A DNA stretch of 64,000 nucleotides from JBCBDX01 sp039822005 (GTDB taxonomy: Bacteria > Pseudomonadota > Alphaproteobacteria > Rhizobiales > Rhizobiaceae), in assembly GCA_039822005.1 (NCBI GenBank), contig JBCBMZ010000006.1:115173-179172 (forward strand). Direction: 5' to 3'. This document shows positions 54,279-63,061 of this stretch, in pieces (the stretch's first letter is position 1; every line of letters starts with the position of its first letter). A program made the translations under genes and the position numbers. The notes beneath the pieces were generated by a model, which was not told the origin of the DNA, did not search any database, and was given only the letters and a program-made list of their open reading frames with translations.

Positions 54279-55109
54279 ATGGCAGCTAAACCAACCATCG
54301 TCGTGACGGGATGCTCGACCGGGATTGGCGCTCATTGCGCTCGAAGATTGAGGGAGGATGGATGGCTCGTGATCGCCAGCGCCCGAAAAGAAGAGGATAT
54401 TGCACGCTTGAAATCGGAGGGATTTGAAGCGCTCTTTTTGGAAAAACGGGATCCCGGCTCGATCAAACAGTTTTTCGACCAGGCCATGGAATTGACCGAC
54501 GGCAAGCTCGATGCGCTTTTCAACAATGCCGGGTATGCGCAACCAGGTGCTGTTGAGGATTTGCCAATTGAGGCGTTGCGAGAGCAGTTTGAGGTCAATT
54601 TTTTCGCGTATCATCAACTCATATTGCGGGCCGTGCCAGTGATGCGAAAACAGGGGTCTGGGAGGATCGTCAACTGCTCGTCTGTCTTGGGCCGTGTCGC
54701 GATGCCTTGGCGCGGCGCTTACACTTCATCGAAGTTCGCGCTTAATGCGCTAACAACTACACTGCGCATGGAGTTGGAAGGAACCGGTATCTACGCAAGC
54801 CTGATTGAACCAGGGTCGATTCCCTCAAATATCGCTGCCAACGGTGCCCGCTATGCGATGAAATATATTCAATTGGATAAGTCGCCGCATCAGGAGAAAT
54901 ATCGGCGCCGCTTTGAGGATTTGGTTTCACAAAAGCCGCCGGTTGATCTGTCGGGTGCAGAACCCGTTTACACAGCGCTGCGAAAAGCACTTAGTGCAAG
55001 GCGTCCGCGCCCGCATTACCCGGTAAAACCGGAGACTCGGGTGGCAATTGCTTTGGACAGGGTTCTGCCGAAAGATATTTTGTATCGACTCTTGAACCGG
55101 ATGGCCTAA
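54279..55109 (+). CDS. short-chain dehydrogenase/reductase
   Basis: 276 residues from ATG 54279, preceded by AAGGA. NAD(P)-binding TGCSTGIG at 10-17, NNAG at 82-85, Ser134/135 and the YxxxK pair Tyr148 and Lys152 (GAYTSSKFAL). The C-terminal extension with HYPVKPETRVAIAL is like retinol-type SDRs. Substrate unknown. Followed by a small membrane protein 40 bases on. Confidence 0.9.
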   Translation: MAAKPTIVVTGCSTGIGAHCARRLREDGWLVIASARKEEDIARLKSEGFEALFLEKRDPGSIKQFFDQAMELTDGKLDALFNNAGYAQPGAVEDLPIEALREQFEVNFFAYHQLILRAVPVMRKQGSGRIVNCSSVLGRVAMPWRGAYTSSKFALNALTTTLRMELEGTGIYASLIEPGSIPSNIAANGARYAMKYIQLDKSPHQEKYRRRFEDLVSQKPPVDLSGAEPVYTALRKALSARRPRPHYPVKPETRVAIALDRVLPKDILYRLLNRMA

Positions 55110-55148
55110 ATCCATCCCAATCAAAGAGGGCTTTGGCCAAGGATAAAT

Positions 55149-55349
55149 ATGTCGACAGTGATGTTCTTTCTCGCGTTGGTCGCTATGGGTGCCGTCGCTA
55201 TCGTTCTGCTGATGGGTTTGAAGAACCTGCTGACACAAGGTGACGTCAATCTCTCAAACAAGCTGATGCAAGCGCGGGTGTTTTTGCAGTTTGTTGCGGT
55301 GGTGATTATTGTGATCGGCGTGATTATTGCGCGTCAAGCGAGTGGATGA
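55149..55349 (+). CDS. HIG1-domain twin-transmembrane protein
   Basis: 66 residues with two transmembrane segments (about 5-25 and 43-61) linked by NLLTQGDVNLSNKLMQARVFLQ. The N-L-S-N-K-L-M-Q-A-R-V block is the HIG1 signature seen in proteins associated with respiratory complexes. It sits upstream of the cobalamin adenosyltransferase gene and overlaps it by four bases (ATGA), an order I know from other rhizobia. Confidence 0.88.
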   Translation: MSTVMFFLALVAMGAVAIVLLMGLKNLLTQGDVNLSNKLMQARVFLQFVAVVIIVIGVIIARQASG

Positions 55350-55936
55350 AGCCAATGGTGACGCTGAACAAGATTTATACCAAGACCGGTGATAGCGGGA
55401 CCACAGCCCTTGGAACCGGTGAACGCCGGTTGAAATTTGACCTGCGGATTTCCGCATACGGAACAGTCGATGAGACCAATGCCTGTGTCGGCCTCGCCCG
55501 GCTTCATACGGCGGTATCGGACCCCGACCTCGATCGCATGTTGTCACGCATTCAAAATGATCTTTTTGATCTGGGAGCAGATTTGGCGACACCGGAAAGC
55601 GAGGAGCCCCCGGCATATGAGCCGTTACGGATCGTTGCGTCGCAGGTGCAGCGGGTTGAAGCGGATATTGATGCACTCAATGATGGGCTGACACCGCTTA
55701 AATCGTTCATTTTGCCAGGCGGAAGTCCTGCGTCAGCTAATTTGCATTTGGCGCGCACGGTTGCGCGTCGCGCTGAGCGTTTGATTGTTGAATTGGCGGA
55801 ACAGCCCGGCGAGCATGTGAACGCGGAAGCGGTAAAGTACATGAATCGTATCAGCGATTTTTTCTTCGTGGCTGCGAGGGTGGTCAACGCCAACGGAGCA
55901 GATGACGTGCTTTGGGTTCCCGGGAAAAACCGTTAA
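55346..55936 (+). CDS. cob(I)alamin adenosyltransferase, PduO type
   Basis: 196 residues. Adds adenosyl to cobalamin to make coenzyme B12. Substrate-binding TKTGDSGTTAL at 12-22, RISAYGTVDETNACVGLAR, then ESEEPPAYEP and NRISDFFFVAARV in the second half, all typical of the PduO family. Coupled to the HIG1-like gene. It converges on the secreted hypothetical gene three bases away. Confidence 0.94.
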   Translation: MKPMVTLNKIYTKTGDSGTTALGTGERRLKFDLRISAYGTVDETNACVGLARLHTAVSDPDLDRMLSRIQNDLFDLGADLATPESEEPPAYEPLRIVASQVQRVEADIDALNDGLTPLKSFILPGGSPASANLHLARTVARRAERLIVELAEQPGEHVNAEAVKYMNRISDFFFVAARVVNANGADDVLWVPGKNR

Positions 55937-55939
55937 ATT

Positions 55940-56281
55940 CTACGTTTCGATGGTAAAGCAACTGGTGACAATGACACCATTGATCGTTGTTGAGGTCACC
56001 AATTGGGTAATTTCCAACACTAATCCGGGGTTTCCCACTGCAGTGCGTGCCCAAGCATAGCACTCATCAATGCCCGTATCGGACTCTATGACAAGTGGCG
56101 TGCGGGTCAACATGCTCGGCTTGAAGATTATACGCATGGTGCCAGGCGGCCTTATGACGGCCGGGAGCAACTCGACACGCTGTATATCTTTACCATTGAT
56201 GCGCCAGGTTTTGAATTCGTTAACCGCCCGTGCAGGGACTATAAGTGTTAACGCGAAAATGACGCCGATAAGAATTTTCAT
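55940..56281 (-). CDS. secreted protein of unknown function
   Basis: 113 residues with a signal peptide (about 1-19, ending PARA). The mature part has two cysteines (DECYAWART; VTSCFTIE) and the segment ESDTGIDECYAWARTAVGN, beta-rich. No family recognised. It diverges from the rhomboid gene. The clear signal sequence and start suggest a real exported protein. Confidence 0.68.
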   Translation of the reverse strand: MKILIGVIFALTLIVPARAVNEFKTWRINGKDIQRVELLPAVIRPPGTMRIIFKPSMLTRTPLVIESDTGIDECYAWARTAVGNPGLVLEITQLVTSTTINGVIVTSCFTIET

Positions 56282-56375
56282 AGCCTGTCCTCGGGTTTAC
56301 CTGCTAATGGGACAAAAAGAGGCAAAAAAATGCATGTTTCGCTAATCAGATCACTCAAATTTTAACGGTGGGCTT

Positions 56376-57182
56376 ATGTTTATTCCGCTGCAGGACCGAA
56401 ACGAGCTCAAACATGTGCGTCTGCAATATGTCACTTTGGCACTCATTTTGGTTAATTGCCTGGTCTATGTTGGCATCAATCTGAGTGGCGGAGCGGCCGC
56501 GACTGAGTCGCTTGTGATTCAGCTTGGCTACATTCCGGCGGTGGTCAATGACGTTCAAGAGTTGCCGGTGGGTCTGGCGATCATCCCGGAAGAATTGTCG
56601 TTGATCTCCTATGCGTTTTTACATGCTGATTTTTTGCATTTAGCCTCCAACATGCTGTTTTTGTGGGTGTTCGGTGACAATGTGGAAGATGCGCTGGGGC
56701 ACTTTCGTTTCCTTGTCTTCTACCTGCTTTGCGCGATCGCCGGTGGTATTGCGCATGGCCTTGTCGACCCTTCATCGGCCATACCGTTGATTGGTGCTTC
56801 AGGCGCTGTGGCCGGCATTATCGGCGCTTATCTGATGTTGCATCCACGTGTGCGGGTTTGGGTGTTGGTGCTCATGCGCATTCCGTTGCCGCTGCCAGCG
56901 TGGATTCCGCTGTTGGGCTGGATTGGGTTTCAGATTTTTATGCTTGTAACCGGCGGTGACGAGATGGTGTCTTGGGCAGCCCACGTCGGTGGTTTCTTTG
57001 CGGGGGCTTTGTTGGTCTTTGTTTTGAAGCGGCGTGCAGTACCGCTTTTTGACCGCCAGATGCAAATGCCGACGGCTGTCGTGAAATCGGTGCCTGGCGT
57101 AAAACGAGACGGCAATATATCGCGCCCAGAAACCGACACCCGCTCGCCTGACAAAACGAAAGTATGGGGACGTGGCAAATAA
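56376..57182 (+). CDS. rhomboid family intramembrane serine protease
   Basis: 268 residues, about six membrane spans. Ser142 in GASGAVAGIIGAYL and His203 in WAAHVGGFFAGALL form the catalytic dyad; the oxyanion helper stretch HADFLHLASNMLFLWVFG is also present. It cuts transmembrane substrates within the bilayer; the target is unknown. It is followed by the etfBA operator without a terminator. Confidence 0.93.
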   Translation: MFIPLQDRNELKHVRLQYVTLALILVNCLVYVGINLSGGAAATESLVIQLGYIPAVVNDVQELPVGLAIIPEELSLISYAFLHADFLHLASNMLFLWVFGDNVEDALGHFRFLVFYLLCAIAGGIAHGLVDPSSAIPLIGASGAVAGIIGAYLMLHPRVRVWVLVLMRIPLPLPAWIPLLGWIGFQIFMLVTGGDEMVSWAAHVGGFFAGALLVFVLKRRAVPLFDRQMQMPTAVVKSVPGVKRDGNISRPETDTRSPDKTKVWGRGK

Positions 57183-57186
57183 GACA

Positions 57187-57202
57187 TTTACGTTGACGTA
57201 AA
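57187..57202. promoter_or_regulatory. 16-base palindrome before etfBA (LiuR/FadP-like)
   Basis: TTTACGT TG ACGTAAA is perfectly symmetrical, seven bases each side. It lies just after the rhomboid stop and 114 bases before the etfB start. It matches published LiuR/FadP-type operators (TTTACG..CGTAAA) that control acyl-CoA and branched-chain amino acid genes in proteobacteria, including etfBA. The regulator gene is not in the window. Confidence 0.65.
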
Positions 57203-57315
57203 CGTTAGAATAATGCAAGGAAACTTCAATGAGCGTGGTCGACGCGTGCTGTCGCTGATTTTATAGCCATGCGGACAATTGTGTGCTTTTCACCACGCAG
57301 TTTTGGGAGAGAAGA

Positions 57316-58065
57316 ATGAAAGTTTTGGTGCCGGTCAAACGCGTTGTTGACTACAATGTCAAAATCAGGGTCAAGCCTGACGGGTCAGGTGTAGAGCTGG
57401 CGAACGTGAAAATGTCCATGAACCCGTTTGACGAGATCGCGGTGGAAGAGGCGATCCGACTGAAAGAAGCGGGTAAAGTGAGTGAGATCGTTGTCGTATC
57501 CATCGGATCGGCGCAAGCGCAGGAAACGATCCGGACCGGCCTCGCTATGGGTGCCGACCGAGGCATTCTGGTCAAGCATGACGATCTGATCGAGCCGTTG
57601 GCGGTCGCCAAAATCCTAAAAGGCGTGGTTGAAGCCGAGGAGCCGGGCCTCGTCATTTTGGGCAAGCAAGCCATTGACGATGATGCAAACCAAACAGGTC
57701 AAATGCTCTCAGCGCTGCTGGGGTGGAGCCAAGGCACATTTGCGTCCAATGTTGAGATCGATGGCGATACCGCAAGGGTCACGCGCGAGATAGACGGCGG
57801 ATTGCAGACCATTGAGATCAAGATGCCTGCAATCGTGACAACCGATTTGCGTCTCAACGAACCTCGATATGCGTCGCTACCCAATATCATGAAGGCGAAG
57901 AAAAAGCCGATTGACGAGAAGGCGCCCGCTGATTTTGGAGTTGATGCCGCACCGCGCCTGGAGGTGTTGAAGACGGAGGAGCCGGAAGGCCGTAAAGCTG
58001 GCGTCAAGGTTGGGTCGGTTGAAGAACTGGTCAGCAAGCTTCGTGACGAAGCTGGCGTGATTTGA
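57316..58065 (+). CDS. etfB: electron transfer flavoprotein subunit beta
   Basis: 249 residues from ATG 57316, after GGGAGAGAAGA. The beta subunit binds AMP, and with EtfA takes electrons from acyl-CoA dehydrogenases to ETF-ubiquinone oxidoreductase. Family blocks: KVLVPVKRVVDYNVKIRVK, DEIAVEEAIRLKE, GKQAIDDDANQTGQM and KAKKKPID. A palindromic operator lies upstream. Confidence 0.96.
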   Translation: MKVLVPVKRVVDYNVKIRVKPDGSGVELANVKMSMNPFDEIAVEEAIRLKEAGKVSEIVVVSIGSAQAQETIRTGLAMGADRGILVKHDDLIEPLAVAKILKGVVEAEEPGLVILGKQAIDDDANQTGQMLSALLGWSQGTFASNVEIDGDTARVTREIDGGLQTIEIKMPAIVTTDLRLNEPRYASLPNIMKAKKKPIDEKAPADFGVDAAPRLEVLKTEEPEGRKAGVKVGSVEELVSKLRDEAGVI

Positions 58066-58085
58066 GGTTTTGGGAGGAATTTGAA

Positions 58086-59015
58086 ATGGCTATTTTGCTT
58101 ATTGCAGAACATGATAACGCAGCGCTTTCTGACCAGACCAGCAAAACGCTGACTGCCGCCAAACAGATCGGCGGCGACGTCCATATTCTGGTTGCTGGTA
58201 ACAGTGCCGGAGCAGTGGCGGACGCGGCCGCAAAATTGGACGGTGTCGCCAAAGTTTTGCACGCCGATGACGCGTCGCTTGAACAGCAGCTCGCTGAACC
58301 CATGGCCGCACTGGTTATCTCTATCGCAGATGACTATGACACCATTATCGCGCCAGCGACGACCAACGGTAAAAACATCCTCCCACGGGTGGCTGCATTG
58401 CTCGATGTCATGCAGATTTCCGAGGTGATGGAAGTCGTTGATAATGTGACGTTCAAACGTCCGATTTATGCCGGCAACGCGGTCCAAACTGTCAAAGCAA
58501 CTGACCCCAAACGTGTGATTACTGTGCGCACGGCTTCCTTTAATGCGACGGGCGAGGGCGGCTCTGCGGCAATTGAGAGCGTCACTGCGGCCGCCGATCC
58601 GGCTTTGTCATCCTATGTTTCAACTGAATTGTCCGGCGGTGACCGTCCGGAGCTGACGTCGGCCAAGATCATCATTTCAGGCGGGCGGGCCCTGGGATCT
58701 TCTGAGAAGTTCGAGGAAGTCGTACTTCCGGTCGCTGACAAGTTGGGCGCCGCAGTTGGCGCTTCACGTGCGGCGGTTGACGCCGGTTATGCGCCCAACG
58801 ATTGGCAGGTGGGGCAAACTGGCAAGATTGTTGCGCCGGACCTCTATATTGCCGCTGGAATTTCGGGTGCCATTCAGCATTTGGCAGGCATGAAGGATTC
58901 CAAGATTATCGTGGCCATCAACAAGGATGAGGACGCCCCGATTTTCCAAGTTGCGGACTACGGTTTGGTTGCGGATTTGTTTGATGTGCTGCCAGAGCTT
59001 GAAAAAGCGCTGTAA
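58086..59015 (+). CDS. etfA: electron transfer flavoprotein subunit alpha
   Basis: 309 residues from ATG 58086, 21 bases after etfB. The C-terminal FAD domain reads GGRALGSSEKFEEVVLPVADKLGAAVGASRAAVDAG and ISGAIQHLAGMKDSKIIVAINKDEDAPIF (key Gly, Ala, His residues). Partner of EtfB. A terminator follows. hbdA, usually next in rhizobia, is instead at 18498-19379. Confidence 0.96.
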   Translation: MAILLIAEHDNAALSDQTSKTLTAAKQIGGDVHILVAGNSAGAVADAAAKLDGVAKVLHADDASLEQQLAEPMAALVISIADDYDTIIAPATTNGKNILPRVAALLDVMQISEVMEVVDNVTFKRPIYAGNAVQTVKATDPKRVITVRTASFNATGEGGSAAIESVTAAADPALSSYVSTELSGGDRPELTSAKIIISGGRALGSSEKFEEVVLPVADKLGAAVGASRAAVDAGYAPNDWQVGQTGKIVAPDLYIAAGISGAIQHLAGMKDSKIIVAINKDEDAPIFQVADYGLVADLFDVLPELEKAL

Positions 59016-59040
59016 GTCGTTTTCAAAAAGTGCCACCGTT

Positions 59041-59072
59041 AAAACCGCCGCCTTATGGGGGGCGGTTTTTTT
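59041..59072 (+). terminator. intrinsic terminator after etfA
   Basis: AAAACCGCC at 59041-59049 pairs with GGCGGTTTT at 59061-59069, loop of 11 bases, followed by further T. It ends the etfBA transcript about 25 bases after the stop and just before the MFS gene. Confidence 0.9.
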
Positions 59073-59083
59073 GTGGGAGCAAT

Positions 59084-60565
59084 ATGGCTGACGCGGTCCT
59101 TGAACGTAGAGGCAAGACGTTTTGCCCACAGCACAGGCGTCGGTTTGTTCTGGTCGCGGCGATCCTTGCCAGCTCAATGGCTTTCATCGACGGTTCGGTT
59201 GTTTCCATCGCTATGCCATCCTTGATGGCGGATTTGGGTGCCGCGATCACTCAAGGCATCTGGATCAACAATGGTTACATGCTGCCGCTTTCCGCGCTTG
59301 TATTGGTCGGCGGCGCTCTGGGCGATGTTTATGGTCAGCGGCGTAGCTTTATGGCGGGAATTTTGCTGTTTGTGGTGGCTTCGGCTTTTTGCGCCATCGC
59401 ACCCAACGCTGAACTCCTGATCGTCGCGCGCATTGTCCAAGGCGTTGGCGCGGCCATTATGGTGCCCGGTAGCTTGGCAATTTTGGCAAAAGCCTACCCA
59501 AGAGATGAGCGCGGTGCTGCCATCGGCATATGGGCAGCCGCGTCCGCGGTCACCACGGCGCTTGGGCCGCTTGTCGGCGGCTTGGTTCTGCAAGCGCTCG
59601 GCGATACCGCATGGCGGCTGATCTTTGCCATCAACCTTCCCATCGGGGTGATTGCATTGTACCTGCTATGGCGCATGGTGCCCAATGATGGCGCCGACGG
59701 CGGCCGAAGGCCCGATTGGTTCGGCGCCTTGCTTATCTCCGTTGCGCTCTTGCTATTAACTTATGGGCTGGCGGCACCGGAGGGTGGCGAAAGCTCGGCC
59801 CCGAGCTCTACACAAATTCTTGGTTTCTCCATGTCGGCGTTTGCCGCTTTCGCCCTGTTTTTGTGGTGGGAGAACCGCGTGCCGTCCTCCATGGTGCCGC
59901 TACAGCTTTTTGCTTCGTCCACCTTTGCCGGCGCAAACATCTTGACCTTCAGCTTCTATTTCGGCCTCTCCGCTGTGCTCTTCTTTTTGCCCATCACGAT
60001 GATTGATGCCTGGGGCATCGGGCAACTTCAGGTGGCATTGTCGTTTCTACCCATCTCGGTCGCCATTGGTCTCTTGTCTGGTTTTGTCGGTCGCTTGGCA
60101 GATCGCGTAGGGCCAGCACCCTTGCTGACGGCTGGCTCGCTGATTGTCGCTGTTGCTTATGCAGGATTAGCTCTTACCGCGCCGATGCAGTCTTTTTGGT
60201 TGTCGGTTTTGCCGTTTTTGTCACTCAGTGCGCTGGGCTTGGCGCTGGTGGTTTCGCCCTTGTCGACAGCTGTCATGACCTCTGTGGACGAGGCGAACAC
60301 CGGGTCTGCTTCCGGCGTCAATAATGCGGTTTCGAGGGTTGCAGGTCTGTTTGCGGTGGCCCTGATGGGATTGTTGGCTGCGACCGTCTACAATGGGGCG
60401 CCCGGGGTGACGCCCGGCGATTACGGCGTATCCAGCGCTGCCGATGATGTTTTGGCACATAGTCAAGCGATGACTATCGCGTTCCAAGCCATTGTTCTGG
60501 TCGCCTCTGCGCTGTCGTTCATTTCCGCCGGGGTTGCCTGGCTAATGATACGCAAAGTCAATTGA
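59084..60565 (+). CDS. MFS drug exporter, DHA2 (14-span) type
   Basis: 493 residues from ATG 59084, preceded by GGGAGC inside the terminator region. About 14 membrane spans; motif ALGDVYGQRRSF (loop 2-3) and GPLVGGLV motif C (ALGPLVGG) mark it as a proton antiporter of the EmrB/QacA type. Likely exports toxic compounds. It has no adjacent regulator or membrane-fusion partner; it converges on the M23 gene. Confidence 0.9.
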   Translation: MADAVLERRGKTFCPQHRRRFVLVAAILASSMAFIDGSVVSIAMPSLMADLGAAITQGIWINNGYMLPLSALVLVGGALGDVYGQRRSFMAGILLFVVASAFCAIAPNAELLIVARIVQGVGAAIMVPGSLAILAKAYPRDERGAAIGIWAAASAVTTALGPLVGGLVLQALGDTAWRLIFAINLPIGVIALYLLWRMVPNDGADGGRRPDWFGALLISVALLLLTYGLAAPEGGESSAPSSTQILGFSMSAFAAFALFLWWENRVPSSMVPLQLFASSTFAGANILTFSFYFGLSAVLFFLPITMIDAWGIGQLQVALSFLPISVAIGLLSGFVGRLADRVGPAPLLTAGSLIVAVAYAGLALTAPMQSFWLSVLPFLSLSALGLALVVSPLSTAVMTSVDEANTGSASGVNNAVSRVAGLFAVALMGLLAATVYNGAPGVTPGDYGVSSAADDVLAHSQAMTIAFQAIVLVASALSFISAGVAWLMIRKVN

Positions 60566-60568
60566 AAG

Positions 60569-62533
60569 TTAGAGCGCTGCGAGAGTATCGGCTTCCGGTT
60601 CACTGGCCAACAGCGCATCAATGCGATCACGTTCGCGAATAAATGCCTGCAGTGCTTCACCATCCAATGACTTGCCCTCCGGCAATCGAACCCGCATGGG
60701 ATCGACGCGCTTGCCATTAATCTGCAGTTCGTAATGAAGGTGGGGCCCGGTCGACTGACCAGTATTGCCGACCCTGGCAATCACTTGTCCTTGTCTGACT
60801 TTCGCGCCGGGCTCAATTCCTTTGCCGTACCTCGACAGGTGGCCATAGAGCGTCTCGTAACCGTTCGGGTGGCGAATAACCAGCCGTCTACCATATCCGC
60901 CTGACCACCCCATTTTTTCAACAACGCCGTTGCCCGGGGCAATTATCGGAGTGCCGATTGGTGCGGCCCAATCCACGCCCCAATGCATTTTCCTATATCG
61001 TTGGATAGGGTGAACGCGCATACCAAAGCCCGATGTAAATCTTCCTGTTGGAACCGGATTTCGCAGCAAGAACTGGCGGGCGCTCCGACCTTCCTCATCA
61101 TAGTATGCGAAGCTACCGTCAGGCTTTTTGAATTTATAGAACCGGCTGGTTTGTCCATTGAATGTGGCGCTTACATAGAGAAGGTCCCGCTCCAGATCCT
61201 GGCTGATCTCGCCGTCCTCGGGAAGTGAATAAAACAGTTCAAGCCCGTCATCAGCGCGAATGCGGGCCCGGAAGTCCACATCGGCTGCGACCATCTTTAT
61301 AATCCGATCTGCAATCGACGTCGGCAGGTCATGCGAGGCGACAGCGCGGTGGATTGCATCATAGGCGGATGGCAAGCTTGCCGCATTGATCGGCGGCAAG
61401 GCAGGTTGTTCGCTCGCTATGCCGAAATTTGTCATGACGCCGCGATCAACTGGTTCCAGCGCCGGCACATATTGGCCATTGTCATTGAGCGCGATCGTTA
61501 GCAAGTGCTCGCTGCCACGATAGACCGAGGCGCGTTTGACGGACCAAAGATCCTGCCCATTTTCTTTTTCAAGGCCCAGTCGAACGGACTGTCCGCCTGA
61601 TAGCTCTTCGCTGTTCAACAGGGTTGAGATAGCTTCGGCCATATTGTCCAAGCCTTGATACTCAACGGTAGCAAAAGCGTCGCTAATGGCAATGTCGCTG
61701 CGCGCCTCCACCAGATCTTCTTTATAAGAGGTGCCGCCCGATGCATGGCCTGACTTGGCAACAGACACATTCTGCGGAATGATTCGCGCAACCTGTGGCG
61801 TGCTAATGGCGGCCAGTGCCGGGTCAGATATTCCAAAGCGGAACGGGTCCACATAGTTGATCGACGCAACCTTCGTTTCACCGCCCGCCAACAGGATTGC
61901 ATTAACCCGCAAAACTTGCTCAGCCTCATCGGCTGTGATCGTAAACTCAGATGTGTCGACATCTGTGTTAAATTCAAAATCAGAAACTTTCACCGCTGCT
62001 TCTGTTTCCACATTGGCGCCGTAGATCAAAGCACCGGTCACGCCACTGTCAGGGACTGGTGGTATATTGCCCTCGGCAAAAATGGTTAGTGGATTAAAAG
62101 CGGGATAGTTTGCGTCATCAGCTTGAACACGTGCCAGCGATATCTTGAGATGCTCAAATGGCTTGGTACGGATGACATTTGCATCACCGACTTGCTGAAC
62201 AGTCGAAACACTCATTCTACGACGGTCGGGCAGTTCCGTTGCCAGATTGAGGCCTGCTGTTGAAATGAGACGGCTTGTTTTTGCGTCTCCACCTGAAACA
62301 TCGAGCAGCTCACCAAACCTTGCGATCTCCGGTGGCGTGGCTAGCAGCTGCTTGCCATCCAAGGCGGTCAACAAGGCCGCGCCCATGAGCGCTGTCGAGG
62401 CGACCCCTGTCAATATTGTGCCTGAGAGCCAGCGCAGGGAAACCTCGCGCCGGTCCGGTTTGCGCACCTTTCCAGTGACAATGGGGGCTTCATCGGGATC
62501 GATTATATTGACGATATTGGGGCGGTTGGACAC
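60569..62533 (-). CDS. M23 family envelope metallopeptidase
   Basis: 654 residues. A cytoplasmic N-terminus (about 1-31) and one transmembrane segment (32-60) anchor a long periplasmic part; the C-terminal LytM/M23 domain has His517 and Asp521 (HWGVDWAAP), then HLH at 598-600, which include the zinc ligand His600, all intact. It cuts peptidoglycan cross-links in growth or division. The roughly 450-residue middle region has no recognisable domain. It starts at 62533, just before the rRNA promoter region. Confidence 0.93.
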   Translation of the reverse strand: MSNRPNIVNIIDPDEAPIVTGKVRKPDRREVSLRWLSGTILTGVASTALMGAALLTALDGKQLLATPPEIARFGELLDVSGGDAKTSRLISTAGLNLATELPDRRRMSVSTVQQVGDANVIRTKPFEHLKISLARVQADDANYPAFNPLTIFAEGNIPPVPDSGVTGALIYGANVETEAAVKVSDFEFNTDVDTSEFTITADEAEQVLRVNAILLAGGETKVASINYVDPFRFGISDPALAAISTPQVARIIPQNVSVAKSGHASGGTSYKEDLVEARSDIAISDAFATVEYQGLDNMAEAISTLLNSEELSGGQSVRLGLEKENGQDLWSVKRASVYRGSEHLLTIALNDNGQYVPALEPVDRGVMTNFGIASEQPALPPINAASLPSAYDAIHRAVASHDLPTSIADRIIKMVAADVDFRARIRADDGLELFYSLPEDGEISQDLERDLLYVSATFNGQTSRFYKFKKPDGSFAYYDEEGRSARQFLLRNPVPTGRFTSGFGMRVHPIQRYRKMHWGVDWAAPIGTPIIAPGNGVVEKMGWSGGYGRRLVIRHPNGYETLYGHLSRYGKGIEPGAKVRQGQVIARVGNTGQSTGPHLHYELQINGKRVDPMRVRLPEGKSLDGEALQAFIRERDRIDALLASEPEADTLAAL

Positions 62534-62686
62534 GCGGTCTTCTTTTTCGTTGCCGGTCTACACGTTTGTAAACACTTTAGCTGCTTCTCATTGTGATGCA
62601 AATGCGGCATTTTTTGTCATTTAATACCCGTAATTCACCGCTTCAGGCGGGCTTTAAAAAAAACGCAAAAAAGTTCAGATTCTTGA

Positions 62687-62715
62687 TTGACAGTTTTGTG
62701 TCAGCAGGACTATAC
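62687..62715 (+). promoter_or_regulatory. rRNA operon promoter
   Basis: A consensus -35 box TTGACA at 62687-62692, a 17-base spacer and -10 CTATAC at 62710-62715. It is the only strong promoter before the 16S gene and faces it; start of transcription would be near 62722, giving a leader of about 340 bases. Confidence 0.8.
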
Positions 62716-63061
62716 ACCGCTCACCAACGAGGGCGGCACCGCCGCTGGCGGCAAAACGCTTCGCTCTATTGGTCATCATAAAGAGAGCCGCTTCAGCGAC
62801 CCTCAAACGGTTCAAAGCCAAAAGCGACGAACCGGGACAACGCTTCGCTTTGTCTGATCTTTGACAATTGAATATGGAAGAAAGAGAAACGTGGGCGGCA
62901 GTCTTCTGCAATGCCGAGAGCAATTGCTCAAAGCGTAAAAGAGACAACTGGTGTCGTACACGTTTCTGACAGAGACTTTTAAACTCGTCGCGAAAGCGAC
63001 GGTGTACAAAATGTTCTCGTCAATTCAAAAGCGTGTAAGCGACGCCAGGCAAATTCTCATT
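62716..63061 (+). other. rRNA leader
   Basis: Non-coding leader between the promoter and 16S. It holds a GC-rich hairpin-like stretch near 62736-62755 (GCCGC...GGCGGC), a repeated AACGCTTCGCT at 62755-62765 and 62840-62850, and the CTTTGACAATTGAATATGG stretch near 62862, a form I recall from rhizobial rRNA leaders. These suggest processing or antitermination elements; an exact boxA is not clear. Confidence 0.6.

Noticed and set aside
57699..58487. 262-codon minus-strand frame over etfB-etfA
   Set aside because: It spans two well-defined genes and their gap on the opposite strand; a shadow frame.
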